Shown in pieces: positions 5,671-14,831 of a stretch of DNA of 20,810 bases. A model generated the notes under the pieces. That model saw nothing but the letters and a program-made list of their open reading frames with translations. It ran no database searches and was not told the origin of the DNA. A program made the translations under genes and the position numbers. The stretch spans positions 1 to 20,810 of the forward strand of contig CAZNAM010000010.1 in assembly GCA_964571335.1 (NCBI GenBank), written 5' to 3'. The stretch comes from JAFCDQ01 sp964571335. GTDB taxonomy: Archaea; Nanobdellota; Nanobdellia; Woesearchaeales; ARS49. Position 1 is the stretch's first letter, and every line of letters starts with the position of its first letter.

Positions 5671-5913
5671 ATGGCAAAAAAATTTGATGTTATAAAACAT
5701 ACACTTGTTCCAAAACATTCTAAAGCAACTGAAAAAGATAAAAAAGAATTGTTTGAAAAACACGGCTTTTCTCTTGATAATTTACCAAAAATATACAGAG
5801 CTGATCCTGCAATAGAAGATTTAGACGTACAAGAAGATGATGTTATAAAAATCGTAAGAAAAAGTTTAACTGCAGGCACAACAACATTTTATAGGAGGGT
5901 TGTGAATGGCTAA
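5671..5913 (+). CDS. rpoH: DNA-directed RNA polymerase subunit H
   Basis: An 80-residue protein of normal length for archaeal RpoH, the counterpart of the C-terminal assembly domain of eukaryotic Rpb5. Recognisable elements are HTLVPKHSKAT, LPKIYRADPA and the terminal VIKIVRKSLTAGTTTFYRRVV. It sits at the lower jaw of the polymerase near downstream DNA. It starts at ATG 5671, 23 bp after the tRNA-Lys, with only a weak AGGA upstream. Its last 8 bases overlap the start of rpoB'', and the shared region contains GGAGG for the next gene, so the two are translationally linked. Confidence 0.95.
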   Translation: MAKKFDVIKHTLVPKHSKATEKDKKELFEKHGFSLDNLPKIYRADPAIEDLDVQEDDVIKIVRKSLTAGTTTFYRRVVNG

Positions 5914-7393
5914 TTATAGTAAACTATTAATGAAAAAATTTTTTGAAGAAAATGGTTTTGTAAAATCAACAATAGATTCCTTTAACTATTTCATATCAAC
6001 GGAATTACAGAAAATATTAGATGAAAACAGAGAAATAGAACCAACAATAATTCCGCCAAATGTAGAAAGTTTCAAGATAAGATTAGATAAAATATGGATA
6101 GAAAAACCAGAAATAACAGAAGCTGATGGAAGCAAGAGACCAATATATCCTTCTGAAGCAAGACTAAGAAAATTAAGTTATTCAGCTCCAATATTCATAG
6201 AAGTAAGTGCACATATAAATAATGTGCAAAGAGAAACATTCACAACACAAGTAGGAAGTCTTCCTATAATGTTACATAGTAAATATTGTTATTTAAATAA
6301 ATTAAGTGAAGAAGAACTAATAGAAAAAGGAGAAGATCCAGATGATTCTGGAGGATATTTCTTAATAAATGGAACAGAAAGAGTATTAGTTCATATAGAA
6401 GATTTAGGAGCAAACAGATTTTTAGTTAGTCCAGGAACAGCTCCAATAAAATATGTTGGTAAATTATTTAGTGAATATGGGCCTTATAAAATACCTCATA
6501 CTGTTGAACAGTTAAAAGACAGTATCTTTTACATGACATTCACAAGAGCAAAAAGAGTTCCTGTAGTACTTGTATTAAAAGCATTAGGCATGATGAGTGA
6601 TGAGAAGATAATGACAACCATATTCAAAGATAAACAAGATGATTTAGTTTTAATAAACTTATTTTCATTTTCAGATGTTAAAACACAAGAGGAAGCAGTC
6701 GATAAGCTAGGAAAATTGATGGGAATAACACAACCAAAAGAATCAAGAGTTGAAAGAACAGCAGAAATACTAGATAAATACCTTCTTCCACATATAGGAG
6801 TAACTGACGAAAGCAGAAACTTAAAAGCAATAAATATCTGTAAATATCTTAAGAAATATATAATGGTTGTAAGAAAAGAAAAAACAACAGACGATAAAGA
6901 TCATTATATGAATAAAAGAATAAAATTATCAGGAGAATTACTCGCTGATCTTTTTAGAACAAACCTAAAAATATTGATAGGAGATATGCTTTATAATTTT
7001 CAAAGAATTGTAAAAAGAGGAAAATTTCCAAGTGTTAAAGCAATCATAAGAGACAAATTGTTAACAAATAGAATATATGGGGCGATGGCAACAGGAAACT
7101 GGGTCGGCGGAAGAAAAGGAGTCAGTCAAAGAATACAGAGATTAAATTTCCTGAATACAATGGCGCATTTACAAAGAGTTGTAAGTCCTTTATCTTCTTC
7201 ACAAGAAAATTTTGAAGCAAGAGAACTACATGCAACACATTTAGGAAGACTTTGTCCTGCAGAAACACCTGAAGGAACAAACATAGGTTTAAGAAAAAAT
7301 TTAGCATTATTAGCAATGATATCAGGAGAAAGTGATGAGAAAGAAGTATTACAAATAATTAAATCAATTGGACTGAAGGAGGTCCAAAAATGA
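5906..7393 (+). CDS. rpoB2: DNA-directed RNA polymerase subunit B'' (N-terminal half of beta)
   Basis: A 495-residue protein equivalent to the N-terminal part of bacterial beta/Rpb2 (protrusion, lobe and fork). Diagnostic segments include GGYFLINGTERVLVHIEDL (about 149-167), the fork region KGVSQRIQRLNFLNTMAHLQRVVSPL, and RELHATHLGRLCPAETPEGTNIGL near the C-terminus, the conserved rifampicin-region/fork sequence. GGAGG at 5894-5898 is an ideal ribosome binding site. The stop overlaps rpoB' as ATGA. Splitting the B subunit into two genes is known from several euryarchaeal lineages and some other archaea. The break here falls at the usual place, soon after the PEGTNIGL motif. Confidence 0.97.
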   Translation: MANYSKLLMKKFFEENGFVKSTIDSFNYFISTELQKILDENREIEPTIIPPNVESFKIRLDKIWIEKPEITEADGSKRPIYPSEARLRKLSYSAPIFIEVSAHINNVQRETFTTQVGSLPIMLHSKYCYLNKLSEEELIEKGEDPDDSGGYFLINGTERVLVHIEDLGANRFLVSPGTAPIKYVGKLFSEYGPYKIPHTVEQLKDSIFYMTFTRAKRVPVVLVLKALGMMSDEKIMTTIFKDKQDDLVLINLFSFSDVKTQEEAVDKLGKLMGITQPKESRVERTAEILDKYLLPHIGVTDESRNLKAINICKYLKKYIMVVRKEKTTDDKDHYMNKRIKLSGELLADLFRTNLKILIGDMLYNFQRIVKRGKFPSVKAIIRDKLLTNRIYGAMATGNWVGGRKGVSQRIQRLNFLNTMAHLQRVVSPLSSSQENFEARELHATHLGRLCPAETPEGTNIGLRKNLALLAMISGESDEKEVLQIIKSIGLKEVQK

Positions 7394-9192
7394 GTGAAGT
7401 ATTCTTAAACGGAAAATTCGCAGGAGAAGTAGAAGATGCAAAACAATTTTTAGATTCTTTTAAAATACAAAGAAGAGAAACAAAAATACATTATACAGTA
7501 AATATTTCTTATGATAATGAAATAGATCAAATACTGATTGAAACAACAAGAGGAAGAACACAAAGACCTTTAATACTTGTGAAAGATGGTGTTCCTGTAT
7601 TAACTGAAAAACAAATCAAACAATTACAAAAAAATGAAATTTCCTGGAGTGATTTAATTAATCAAGGAATAATAGAATTTATTGACGCTGCAGAAGAAGA
7701 GAACTTACTTGTTGCATTTAGAGAAAATGAATTAACTCCAAATCATACACATTTAGAATTATCGCCAATAGTTATGTTAGGATTAACTGCAAGTCTAATT
7801 CCATTTGGAGATTTAATACAAGGAGCAAGATTAATTATTGGAAGCAGAAATTTAAAACAAAGTACAGGATTATACGCCGCAAACTACTTGTTAAGAATGG
7901 ACATGGACGTAAATTTACTACACTATCCTCAAATGCCAATTGTAAAAACTGTAATGCATGATTTATCAAAATATGATAAACATCCAAGTGGACAAAACGT
8001 TGTTGTCGCAGTTATGTGCTACAAAGGATATAATATGGAAGATGCAGTGATATTAAATAAAGGAAGTATTGAAAGAGGATTTGGAAGATGTACCTATTAT
8101 CGACCAGCAATTACAGAAGAATTAAGATATTCTGGCGGATTAATGGATCAAGTAACTGTGCCTGATAAAGATGTAAAAGGATATAAAAGTGAACATGATT
8201 ATAGACTTTTAGAAGATGATGGTATAGTATATCCAGAGGCAAGCGTTGAAGAAGAAGATGTGATCATTGGAAAAGTAAGCCCTCCAAGATTTTTAAGTTC
8301 ACTAGATGAATACAGTCTTGCAACAAATATACGAAGAGAAAGCAGTATTGCATTAAGACATGGAGAACAAGGAATAATTGATTTTGTTGCAGTAACAGAA
8401 AATGAAGAAGGAAATAAATTAGTTCAAGTAAGAGTAAGAGATCCAAGAATTCCAGAAATAGGAGATAAATTTGTAAGCAGACATGGACAAAAAGGAGTTA
8501 TAGGATTAATAATACCTTCAAGCGATATGCCATATACTGCAAATGGAATAGTTCCAGATATAGTATTTACTCCTCATGGTATACCAAGTAGAATGACAGT
8601 ATCACACTTATTAGAATTGTTAGCAGGAAAAACAGGATCTTTATCAGGAAGATTTGTAGACGGTACAACTTTTGATGGAGAAAAAGAAGAAGATTTGAGA
8701 AAAGAACTTTTAAGTCATGGATTTAGAGAAGATGGAACAGAAGTAATGTATAATGGAATAACAGGAGAAAAATTCATTGCAAGAATTTATGTTGGAAATA
8801 TGTACTATTTAAGATTAAAACACATGGTTGCAAATAAAATACAGAGCAGAGCAAGAGGTCCAATACAATTACTAACAAGACAGCCAACTGAAGGAAGAGC
8901 AAAAGAAGGCGGATTAAGATTAGGGGAGATGGAGAAAGATACTTTTGTCGCTCATGGAGCAAGTCTTTTGCTTAAAGAAAGATTTGATTCAGATAGAACA
9001 ATTGTTTCTGTTTGTGAAAACTGCGGAACAATAGCTACTTGTGATTATGCAAAAGAAAATAAAAGTTGTCCTGTATGCGGAGACAATGTAGAAGTTACTG
9101 ATGTAGAAATTAGTTATGCATTTAAACTAATTTTAGATGAATTGAAATCATTAGGAATAAATCCTTCATTAAAATTGAAAACAAAATATTAA
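7390..9192 (+). CDS. rpoB1: DNA-directed RNA polymerase subunit B' (C-terminal half of beta)
   Basis: A 600-residue protein carrying the hybrid-binding, wall, anchor and clamp parts of the beta subunit. Key motifs are GYNMEDAVILNKGS from residue 213, RHGQKG at 364-369, MTVSHLLELLAGK, and GGLRLGEMEKDTFVAHGAS in the anchor region. A C-terminal zinc ribbon has Cys 542, 545, 560 and 563 (CENC...CPVC), with an extra Cys at 551. The ATG overlaps the B'' stop (ATGA) and is preceded by GGAGGT at 7378-7383, so both halves should be made in equal amounts. It contributes residues that contact the RNA-DNA hybrid and the incoming nucleotide. Confidence 0.97.
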   Translation: MSEVFLNGKFAGEVEDAKQFLDSFKIQRRETKIHYTVNISYDNEIDQILIETTRGRTQRPLILVKDGVPVLTEKQIKQLQKNEISWSDLINQGIIEFIDAAEEENLLVAFRENELTPNHTHLELSPIVMLGLTASLIPFGDLIQGARLIIGSRNLKQSTGLYAANYLLRMDMDVNLLHYPQMPIVKTVMHDLSKYDKHPSGQNVVVAVMCYKGYNMEDAVILNKGSIERGFGRCTYYRPAITEELRYSGGLMDQVTVPDKDVKGYKSEHDYRLLEDDGIVYPEASVEEEDVIIGKVSPPRFLSSLDEYSLATNIRRESSIALRHGEQGIIDFVAVTENEEGNKLVQVRVRDPRIPEIGDKFVSRHGQKGVIGLIIPSSDMPYTANGIVPDIVFTPHGIPSRMTVSHLLELLAGKTGSLSGRFVDGTTFDGEKEEDLRKELLSHGFREDGTEVMYNGITGEKFIARIYVGNMYYLRLKHMVANKIQSRARGPIQLLTRQPTEGRAKEGGLRLGEMEKDTFVAHGASLLLKERFDSDRTIVSVCENCGTIATCDYAKENKSCPVCGDNVEVTDVEISYAFKLILDELKSLGINPSLKLKTKY

Positions 9193-9210
9193 ATTTAATT
9201 CAGGTATAAA

Positions 9211-11928
9211 ATGGCAGAAAAAGAAAAATCAAAAAAAGAAAAACTTGCAGAAAATGAAGAATCAACAGAAGAATTAGAAAAGACAGGAACAGAAGAAATA
9301 GAAAATACAAAAATAACAAAAATAGAAAAAGAAAAATTTTCAAGAGAAAATGTTGAAAACATGCAACATCCAATATATAAGCAAGTTGATAATATAACCT
9401 TTGGAATCTTAAGTCCTAAAATAATTAAAAAAATGGCAGCTGCCAAAATTGTAACACCAGAACTTTATGATAAAGAAGGATATCCTGTTGACGGCGGATT
9501 AATGGATGTAAGATTAGGAGTTATTGATCCTGGATTAAAATGTAAAACCTGCGGCGGAAAATTAAAAGAATGTGTCGGTCATTTTGGATATATAGAAATA
9601 GCAAGACCAGTTATTCATGTAAAATTCATAAAAATCATACAATTATTATTAAGATGTTCCTGCAGAGACTGCGGAAAAATATTAATACCTCCAGAAAAAG
9701 TCTCAAAATATCAGACAACATTTGATAAAATAGAAAAAGAGTATGGAATAGAAAAAAGATGGATAGCAGTAAAAAATACTATAGACAGTCTAAAAACAAC
9801 AACAAAATGTCCTCATTGTAAAGCAAAACAACTAAAAGTTACAATAGATAAACCAACAACATTTATTGAAGGAGACAAAAGAATAACTCCAGTAGAGATA
9901 AGAGCAAGATTAGAAAAAATATCTGATGATGATTGTGAAATCTTTGGTTTAAACCCAAAAGTAGCAAGACCAGAATGGTCAATATTAACAATTCTTCCAA
10001 TACCTCCTGTAACAGTAAGACCATCAATAACATTAGAATCAGGAGAAAGAAGTGAAGATGATTTAACACATAAATTAGGAGATATAGTAAGAATTAACCA
10101 AAGATTATTTGAAAACATAAATGCAGGAGCACCAGAAATAATTGTAGAAGATTTATGGGATTTACTTCAATATCATGTAACAACATATTTTGATAATTCA
10201 ATATCACAATTACCTCCTGCAAGACATAGAAGCGGACAACCATTAAAAACAATAACAGAAAGAATAAAAAGCAAAGAAGGAAGAATAAGACAAAATTTAG
10301 CAGGTAAAAGAACAAACTTCTGTGCAAGAACAGTAATTTCTCCAGATCCAATGCTTGGAATAAATGAAATAGGAATACCTTTGATAATTGCAAAAAAACT
10401 TACTGTTCCAGAAACAATAAATACTTGGAATTTAGAATATTTAAGAAAATTTGTTGATAATGGTCCTGCAAAATATCCTGGAGCAAACTATGTAATAAGA
10501 CCAGATGGAAAAAAGAAAAAAATAACTGAAGAAACAAAAGAAGCTTTACTAGAAGAAATACAACCAGGATATATTGTTGAAAGACATTTATTAAATGGTG
10601 ATGTTGCATTATTTAATAGACAGCCAAGTTTGCATAGAATGAGTATGATGTGCCATAGAGCAAGAATTCTTCCATATAAAACATTAAGAATGAATCCTGC
10701 AGTATGCAACCCTTACAATGCAGACTTTGACGGAGATGAGATGAACTTACATATTCCTCAAACAGAAGAAGCAAGAGCAGAAGCAGAAACATTAATGGAA
10801 GTACAAACGCAAATTATCAGTCCAAGATATGGATTAAGTGTAATTGGATGTATACAAGATGCAATATCTGGAAACTATCTTTTAACAAAAAGAGGAAAAC
10901 TTAACAGAGAAGATGCAATGCAATTATTATGTAATATTGGTTTAACTGACTTTTCAAACTTACCAAACAAAAAAGAAATAAATGGAAAAGAAATATTCAG
11001 CTGTTTACTGCCAGATGACTGTGATTATATAGGAAAGACAAAACAAGGTGAAGAAATAATTATAGAAAAAGGAAAAATAATCAAAGGAGTTATTGACAGT
11101 AAATCTATAGGTGGAGAAGGAGAAGGTCTTTTATTAAGAACATTACACAAAAACTATGGACCTGCAAAAACAGTTGAAATACTTCATCAAATAGAAAAAT
11201 TAGGTGTTGAATATTTAATGATAAATGGATTTACATCAGGATTAGGAGATGAAGATTTACCTAAAGAAATAATAGAGAAAAATAAAAATTTGATAATAGA
11301 AGCAGAAGAAGATGTAAAAAAATTAATCAAACAATATGAAGAAAGAACTTTAGAAGTTTTGCCTGGAAGAAGTATGAAAGAAACATTGGAATTAAGAATA
11401 TTAGAGAGACTAAACAAAGCAAGAAATTCAATAGGACAAGTTGTAAAAGAACAAGTTGATGATAAAGATAATTTAACAGTAGCAATGATACTTTCTGGAG
11501 CAAGAGGAAATATATTGAATATAGTGCAGATGGCTGCATGTGTAGGTCAGCAAGCACTTAGAGGAAAAAGAATTGATAAAGGATATAAAAACAGAACTTT
11601 AAGCTGTTTTAGAAAAGGAGACTTAGGAACAGACGCACATGGATTTGTAAATGTAGGATTTAAACAAGGATTAAAACCACATGAACTTTTCTTTGTAGCA
11701 ATAACAGGAAGAGACGGATTAATGGATACAGCTTTAAGAACTCCAAAATCAGGCTATTTATATAGAAGATTAGCAAATACATTGCAGGATTTAAGAGTTG
11801 AATATGATGGAACAGTAAGAGATGCAAATGGAAGAATAATACAATTCAGTTATGGAGAAGATAGTATAGATGTATCAAGATCAGAAAATGGAATAATAGA
11901 TGTAGAGAGGATAAATAAAATTTTATAA
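9211..11928 (+). CDS. rpoA1: DNA-directed RNA polymerase subunit A' (N-terminal part of beta')
   Basis: A 905-residue protein. After a charged N-terminal extension (residues 1-50, Lys/Glu rich) the family sequence begins at ITFGILSPKIIKKM. Clamp zinc sites are visible: C111, C114, C121 and H124, then C151, C154, C200 and C203. The catalytic loop NADFDGD lies at 503-509, with Asp 505, 507 and 509 binding the active-site Mg2+. The bridge-helix region follows (TDAHGFVNVGFKQGLKPHELFFVAITGRDGLMDTA, residues about 809-843). AGGT stands before ATG 9211. The inner ATG at 9361, where a typical protein would start, has no comparable site, so the extension is probably translated. The gene is 18 bp after rpoB' and 10 bp before rpoA''. 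Confidence 0.97.
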   Translation: MAEKEKSKKEKLAENEESTEELEKTGTEEIENTKITKIEKEKFSRENVENMQHPIYKQVDNITFGILSPKIIKKMAAAKIVTPELYDKEGYPVDGGLMDVRLGVIDPGLKCKTCGGKLKECVGHFGYIEIARPVIHVKFIKIIQLLLRCSCRDCGKILIPPEKVSKYQTTFDKIEKEYGIEKRWIAVKNTIDSLKTTTKCPHCKAKQLKVTIDKPTTFIEGDKRITPVEIRARLEKISDDDCEIFGLNPKVARPEWSILTILPIPPVTVRPSITLESGERSEDDLTHKLGDIVRINQRLFENINAGAPEIIVEDLWDLLQYHVTTYFDNSISQLPPARHRSGQPLKTITERIKSKEGRIRQNLAGKRTNFCARTVISPDPMLGINEIGIPLIIAKKLTVPETINTWNLEYLRKFVDNGPAKYPGANYVIRPDGKKKKITEETKEALLEEIQPGYIVERHLLNGDVALFNRQPSLHRMSMMCHRARILPYKTLRMNPAVCNPYNADFDGDEMNLHIPQTEEARAEAETLMEVQTQIISPRYGLSVIGCIQDAISGNYLLTKRGKLNREDAMQLLCNIGLTDFSNLPNKKEINGKEIFSCLLPDDCDYIGKTKQGEEIIIEKGKIIKGVIDSKSIGGEGEGLLLRTLHKNYGPAKTVEILHQIEKLGVEYLMINGFTSGLGDEDLPKEIIEKNKNLIIEAEEDVKKLIKQYEERTLEVLPGRSMKETLELRILERLNKARNSIGQVVKEQVDDKDNLTVAMILSGARGNILNIVQMAACVGQQALRGKRIDKGYKNRTLSCFRKGDLGTDAHGFVNVGFKQGLKPHELFFVAITGRDGLMDTALRTPKSGYLYRRLANTLQDLRVEYDGTVRDANGRIIQFSYGEDSIDVSRSENGIIDVERINKIL

Positions 11929-11938
11929 AGGTGTAAAA

Positions 11939-13063
11939 ATGGTCCATAAAGAACTTCAAGAATATATTGGAAAATTACCTGAGTTATTACTTCAACAAAT
12001 AGAAGAAAAATGTTCTGCTTCAAAAATAAAAAAAGTAGCAAAAAAAGTATTAGAAGAATATGAAGCAGCAAAAATTGATCCGGGAGAGAGTGTGGGATTA
12101 GTAGCAGCACAGAGTATTGGAGAACCAGGAACACAAATGACCTTGAATACATTCCACTTTGCAGGAGTTGCTGAGATGAATGTTACAATGGGACTTCCAA
12201 GAATAATAGAAATTTTAGACGGAAGAAAAACAATTAAAACACCAATGATGGAAGTTTATCTAAAATCACCTTACAATAAAGGAAAAGATATAAGAGAAAT
12301 AGCAACAAAACTAAAAGAAACAACTGCAGGAGAAATAGTTGATGAAATACAAATAAATATTGCAGAAATGAAAATAGAATGTAATTTTGATGAAAGAAAA
12401 TTAGACGTTAGTGGAATAACATTAGCAAAAGCAGGAGAAGTAATTTCAAAAGCAGTTTCTAAAGAAGCAAAAGTAAAAATTGATAATAATTCTCTAATTT
12501 TAAAATTAAAAGATGAAGGTTCAATAAATGAACTTTATAAATTAAAAGAAAGAATAAAAGAAATTCCTATTGCAGGAATAAAAGGTATAACTCAAGTACT
12601 GCCTGTAAAAAGAAGAGATGAATTTGTAATAATAACTGCAGGAACCAACCTTAAGAAAATACTTGAACTGGATTTTGTAGATGAAACTAGAACAATCAGC
12701 AATGACATATATGAAATAACAGCAGTTTTAGGAATAGAAGCAGCAAGACAATCAATAATAGATGAAGTGTATAAAGTTATAGAAGCACAAGGATTAAACA
12801 TAGATATAAGGCACATCATGCTTGTATCTGACACTATGTGTGTATCGGGAGAAATAAAAGGAATAACAAGATATGGAGTAATAAGTGGAAAAGCAAGTGT
12901 ACTTGCAAGAGCAAGTTTTGAAACGCCAATAAGACATATAGTTAATGCAGCATTAACAGGAGAAACAGACCAATTAAATAGTGTTGTAGAAAATGTAATG
13001 TTAAATCAACCAGTGCCTGTTGGAACAGGATTGCCGGGATTAAAAGTTAAAATTTCAAAATAA
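11939..13063 (+). CDS. rpoA2: DNA-directed RNA polymerase subunit A'' (C-terminal part of beta')
   Basis: A 374-residue protein of normal length for archaeal A''. The trigger-loop region is clear at about 44-90 (GESVGLVAAQSIGEPGTQMT, then NTFHFAGVAEMNVTMGLPR, then IIEILDGRK). The later segments EAARQSIIDEVYKVIEAQGLNIDIRH, MCVSGEIKGITRYG and ARASFETP are typical of the cleft and jaw end of the subunit. It completes the active centre with A'. AGGTG at 11929-11933 is its ribosome binding site, overlapping the end of rpoA' by position only. Confidence 0.97.
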   Translation: MVHKELQEYIGKLPELLLQQIEEKCSASKIKKVAKKVLEEYEAAKIDPGESVGLVAAQSIGEPGTQMTLNTFHFAGVAEMNVTMGLPRIIEILDGRKTIKTPMMEVYLKSPYNKGKDIREIATKLKETTAGEIVDEIQINIAEMKIECNFDERKLDVSGITLAKAGEVISKAVSKEAKVKIDNNSLILKLKDEGSINELYKLKERIKEIPIAGIKGITQVLPVKRRDEFVIITAGTNLKKILELDFVDETRTISNDIYEITAVLGIEAARQSIIDEVYKVIEAQGLNIDIRHIMLVSDTMCVSGEIKGITRYGVISGKASVLARASFETPIRHIVNAALTGETDQLNSVVENVMLNQPVPVGTGLPGLKVKISK

Positions 13064-13087
13064 ATATATATGAAATGGTGAAATAAA

Positions 13088-13366
13088 ATGGTTGCAAAAA
13101 CAGAAGACTTAGCAAATGAATTAAGAAAAAAAATTGCAGTTAACAAAATAATATTAGGTGCAAAAGAAACAAAGAAAAATCTTTTGTCAGGAAAAATAAA
13201 GAAAGTAATATTAGCAAGTAATTGTACTGATGAAACAAGAGAAGATTTTGAAAAAACATGTAAGTTAACTAATACAGAATTACAAGAAACAGAAAATACA
13301 AATGAAGAATTAGGAATCATTTGCAAAAAACAATATTCGGTTTCTGTATTAGGAGTTCTCAAATGA
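13088..13366 (+). CDS. rpl30e: Ribosomal protein eL30 (L30e)
   Basis: A 92-residue protein of the L7Ae/L30e kink-turn-binding fold. ELRKKIAVNKIILGAKETKK, then LLSGKIKKVILASNCTDETRE and the terminal CKKQYSVSVLGVLK match archaeal L30e, which binds 23S rRNA on the large subunit. It occupies its classical place between rpoA'' and nusA. GGTGA at 13077-13081 is the ribosome binding site. The stop overlaps the nusA start as ATGA. Confidence 0.93.
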   Translation: MVAKTEDLANELRKKIAVNKIILGAKETKKNLLSGKIKKVILASNCTDETREDFEKTCKLTNTELQETENTNEELGIICKKQYSVSVLGVLK

Positions 13367-13776
13367 AGAAAGTGTTTGACATGAAAGCCCTTCAATTAAT
13401 GGCTCTTTTTGAAAAAACAACAAAAACTCAACCTAAAGACTGCATAATTCAAGATAATCAAATAATTTTCATAGTAAATATCGCTCAAGTAGGAACTGCG
13501 GTTGGTCCTAAAGGAATTAATGTAAAAAAGTTAGAACAAATCTTTAAAAAGAAAATAAAAATCGCAGGATTTAGTGAAAATTTGCAGGAATTCATAAAAA
13601 GTCTTGTAGCACCACTTCAATTAAAAGAAATTGAAGAAATTGACGATATAGTGGAGCTTACAGCAAAAGATTTAAAAACAAGAGGCTTGCTCATAGGGAG
13701 AAATGCCTCGATTTTAAGGTCTTTTGAAGGGGTTATTAAGAGGTTTTTCAATATAAAGGAGTTAAAAGTTAAATAA
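13363..13776 (+). CDS. nusA: NusA-like transcription factor (two KH domains)
   Basis: A 137-residue protein, the short archaeal NusA form with only the two KH domains and no N-terminal polymerase-binding or S1 domain. The first KH loop is GPKG (48-51) within AQVGTAVGPKGINVKKLEQI. The second is GRNA (112-115) within LLIGRNASILRSFEGVIKR, so its last Gly is replaced by Ala. It probably binds RNA during elongation or termination. The frame extends upstream to 13321, but ATG 13363 forms an ATGA overlap with the rpl30e stop and gives the family length, so it is preferred. Confidence 0.92.
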   Translation: MKKVFDMKALQLMALFEKTTKTQPKDCIIQDNQIIFIVNIAQVGTAVGPKGINVKKLEQIFKKKIKIAGFSENLQEFIKSLVAPLQLKEIEEIDDIVELTAKDLKTRGLLIGRNASILRSFEGVIKRFFNIKELKVK

Positions 13777-13778
13777 AA

Positions 13779-14216
13779 ATGGCAAATAAATCAAGAGGAT
13801 TAAATACAGCAAAATCATTACAAAAAAGGAGACATAATAGTCTTTTACTTAATGATAAATACGTTAGAAGAATATATAATCTTAAAAAGAAATCAGACCC
13901 TTTAGTTGGTTCTAGTCAAGCAAAAGGAATTGTTCTTGAAAAAAAACAATTAGAAGCAAAACAGCCAAATTCTGCAATGAGAAAATGTGTCAGAGTGCAA
14001 CTTGTTAAAAATGGAAAACAAGTAGTTGCATTCATGCCAGGAGATGGAGCACAAAAACTAATAGATGAACATGATGAAGTAATGATAGAATGTATTGGCG
14101 GAGCAAAAGGAAAATCAAAAGGAGATATTCCGGGTGTAAGATGGCAGGTTATTAAAGTAAATGATCAAAGTTTAAATGCATTATTAAGAGGAAAGATTGA
14201 AAAAGCAAGAAAATGA
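13779..14216 (+). CDS. rps12: Ribosomal protein uS12
   Basis: A 145-residue archaeal/eukaryotic-type S12 (S23e). It sits at the decoding centre of the small subunit. The conserved loop KQPNSAMRKCVRVQLVKNGK (about 60-79) and the C-terminal GDIPGVRWQVIKV are intact. The ATG follows the nusA stop after 2 bp, and the stop overlaps rps7 as ATGA. The archaeal str-type order nusA-rps12-rps7 is conserved. Confidence 0.97.
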   Translation: MANKSRGLNTAKSLQKRRHNSLLLNDKYVRRIYNLKKKSDPLVGSSQAKGIVLEKKQLEAKQPNSAMRKCVRVQLVKNGKQVVAFMPGDGAQKLIDEHDEVMIECIGGAKGKSKGDIPGVRWQVIKVNDQSLNALLRGKIEKARK

Positions 14217-14812
14217 AAATATTAGCTTTTAATAAATGGGATGTTGATGAAATAAAAGTTGAAGATATTGGTTTACAAAAGTATATGAACCTTTCTCCAC
14301 GAATAGTTCCTAAAACAGGTGCAAGATATGCAGGAAAAAGATTTCATAAAAGTAAAACATTCATAGTTGAAAGATTAATTAACAGATTAATGGTGCCGGG
14401 ACATAAAGGAAAGAAACATAGTAAAAGTTCAGGACACTGCTGTGGAACAGCATCACAAACATATGGCTATGTTGAAGAAGCATTGAAAATCATAGAGAAA
14501 AAAACAAATAAAAATCCTGTAGAAATTTTTGTTAAAGCATTAGAAAATGCATCGCCAAGAGAAGAAATAGTAACAATCGAATATGGTGGTGCAAGATATC
14601 CAAAAGCAGTTGATTGTGCACCACAAAGAAGAATAGATATGGCTCTTAAATTCTTTTCTCAGGGAACATATGATAAATGTTTCAATAAAAAAATAAGTTT
14701 TCCAGAAGCTTTAGCAGATGAAATACTAGCTGCTTTTAAACTTGATCAAAATAAAAGTGCGGCAATCAAGAAAAAATTAGAATTAGAAAGACAAGCTGAT
14801 GCAAGCAGATAA
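14213..14812 (+). CDS. rps7: Ribosomal protein uS7
   Basis: A 199-residue archaeal S7 with the usual N-terminal extension. It nucleates assembly of the small-subunit head. Diagnostic segments include KTFIVERLINRLMVPGHKGKKHS, PVEIFVKALENASPREE, and YGGARYPKAVDCAPQRRIDMAL, the rRNA-binding strand. In many archaea the translation factor genes for EF-2 or EF-1A follow. Here they are absent, and a tiny charged reading frame and a toxin-antitoxin module come next. Confidence 0.97.
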   Translation: MKILAFNKWDVDEIKVEDIGLQKYMNLSPRIVPKTGARYAGKRFHKSKTFIVERLINRLMVPGHKGKKHSKSSGHCCGTASQTYGYVEEALKIIEKKTNKNPVEIFVKALENASPREEIVTIEYGGARYPKAVDCAPQRRIDMALKFFSQGTYDKCFNKKISFPEALADEILAAFKLDQNKSAAIKKKLELERQADASR

Positions 14813-14831
14813 TTTTAATTCTGAGCAAAAA

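Noticed and set aside
5472..5879. Minus-strand reading frame with the string KGFEPSTTRLLLK
   Set aside because: It runs antisense through the tRNA-Lys gene and rpoH. That peptide is the usual false translation of the reverse complement of a tRNA T-arm region.
9195..9446. Minus-strand Phe/Ser-rich reading frame of 83 codons
   Set aside because: It mirrors the Lys/Glu-rich N-terminal extension of RNA polymerase A' and has composition typical of an antisense frame.
13321..13362. Longer nusA start inside rpl30e
   Set aside because: It would add 14 residues with no ribosome binding site. ATG 13363 gives an ATGA overlap and the normal protein length.
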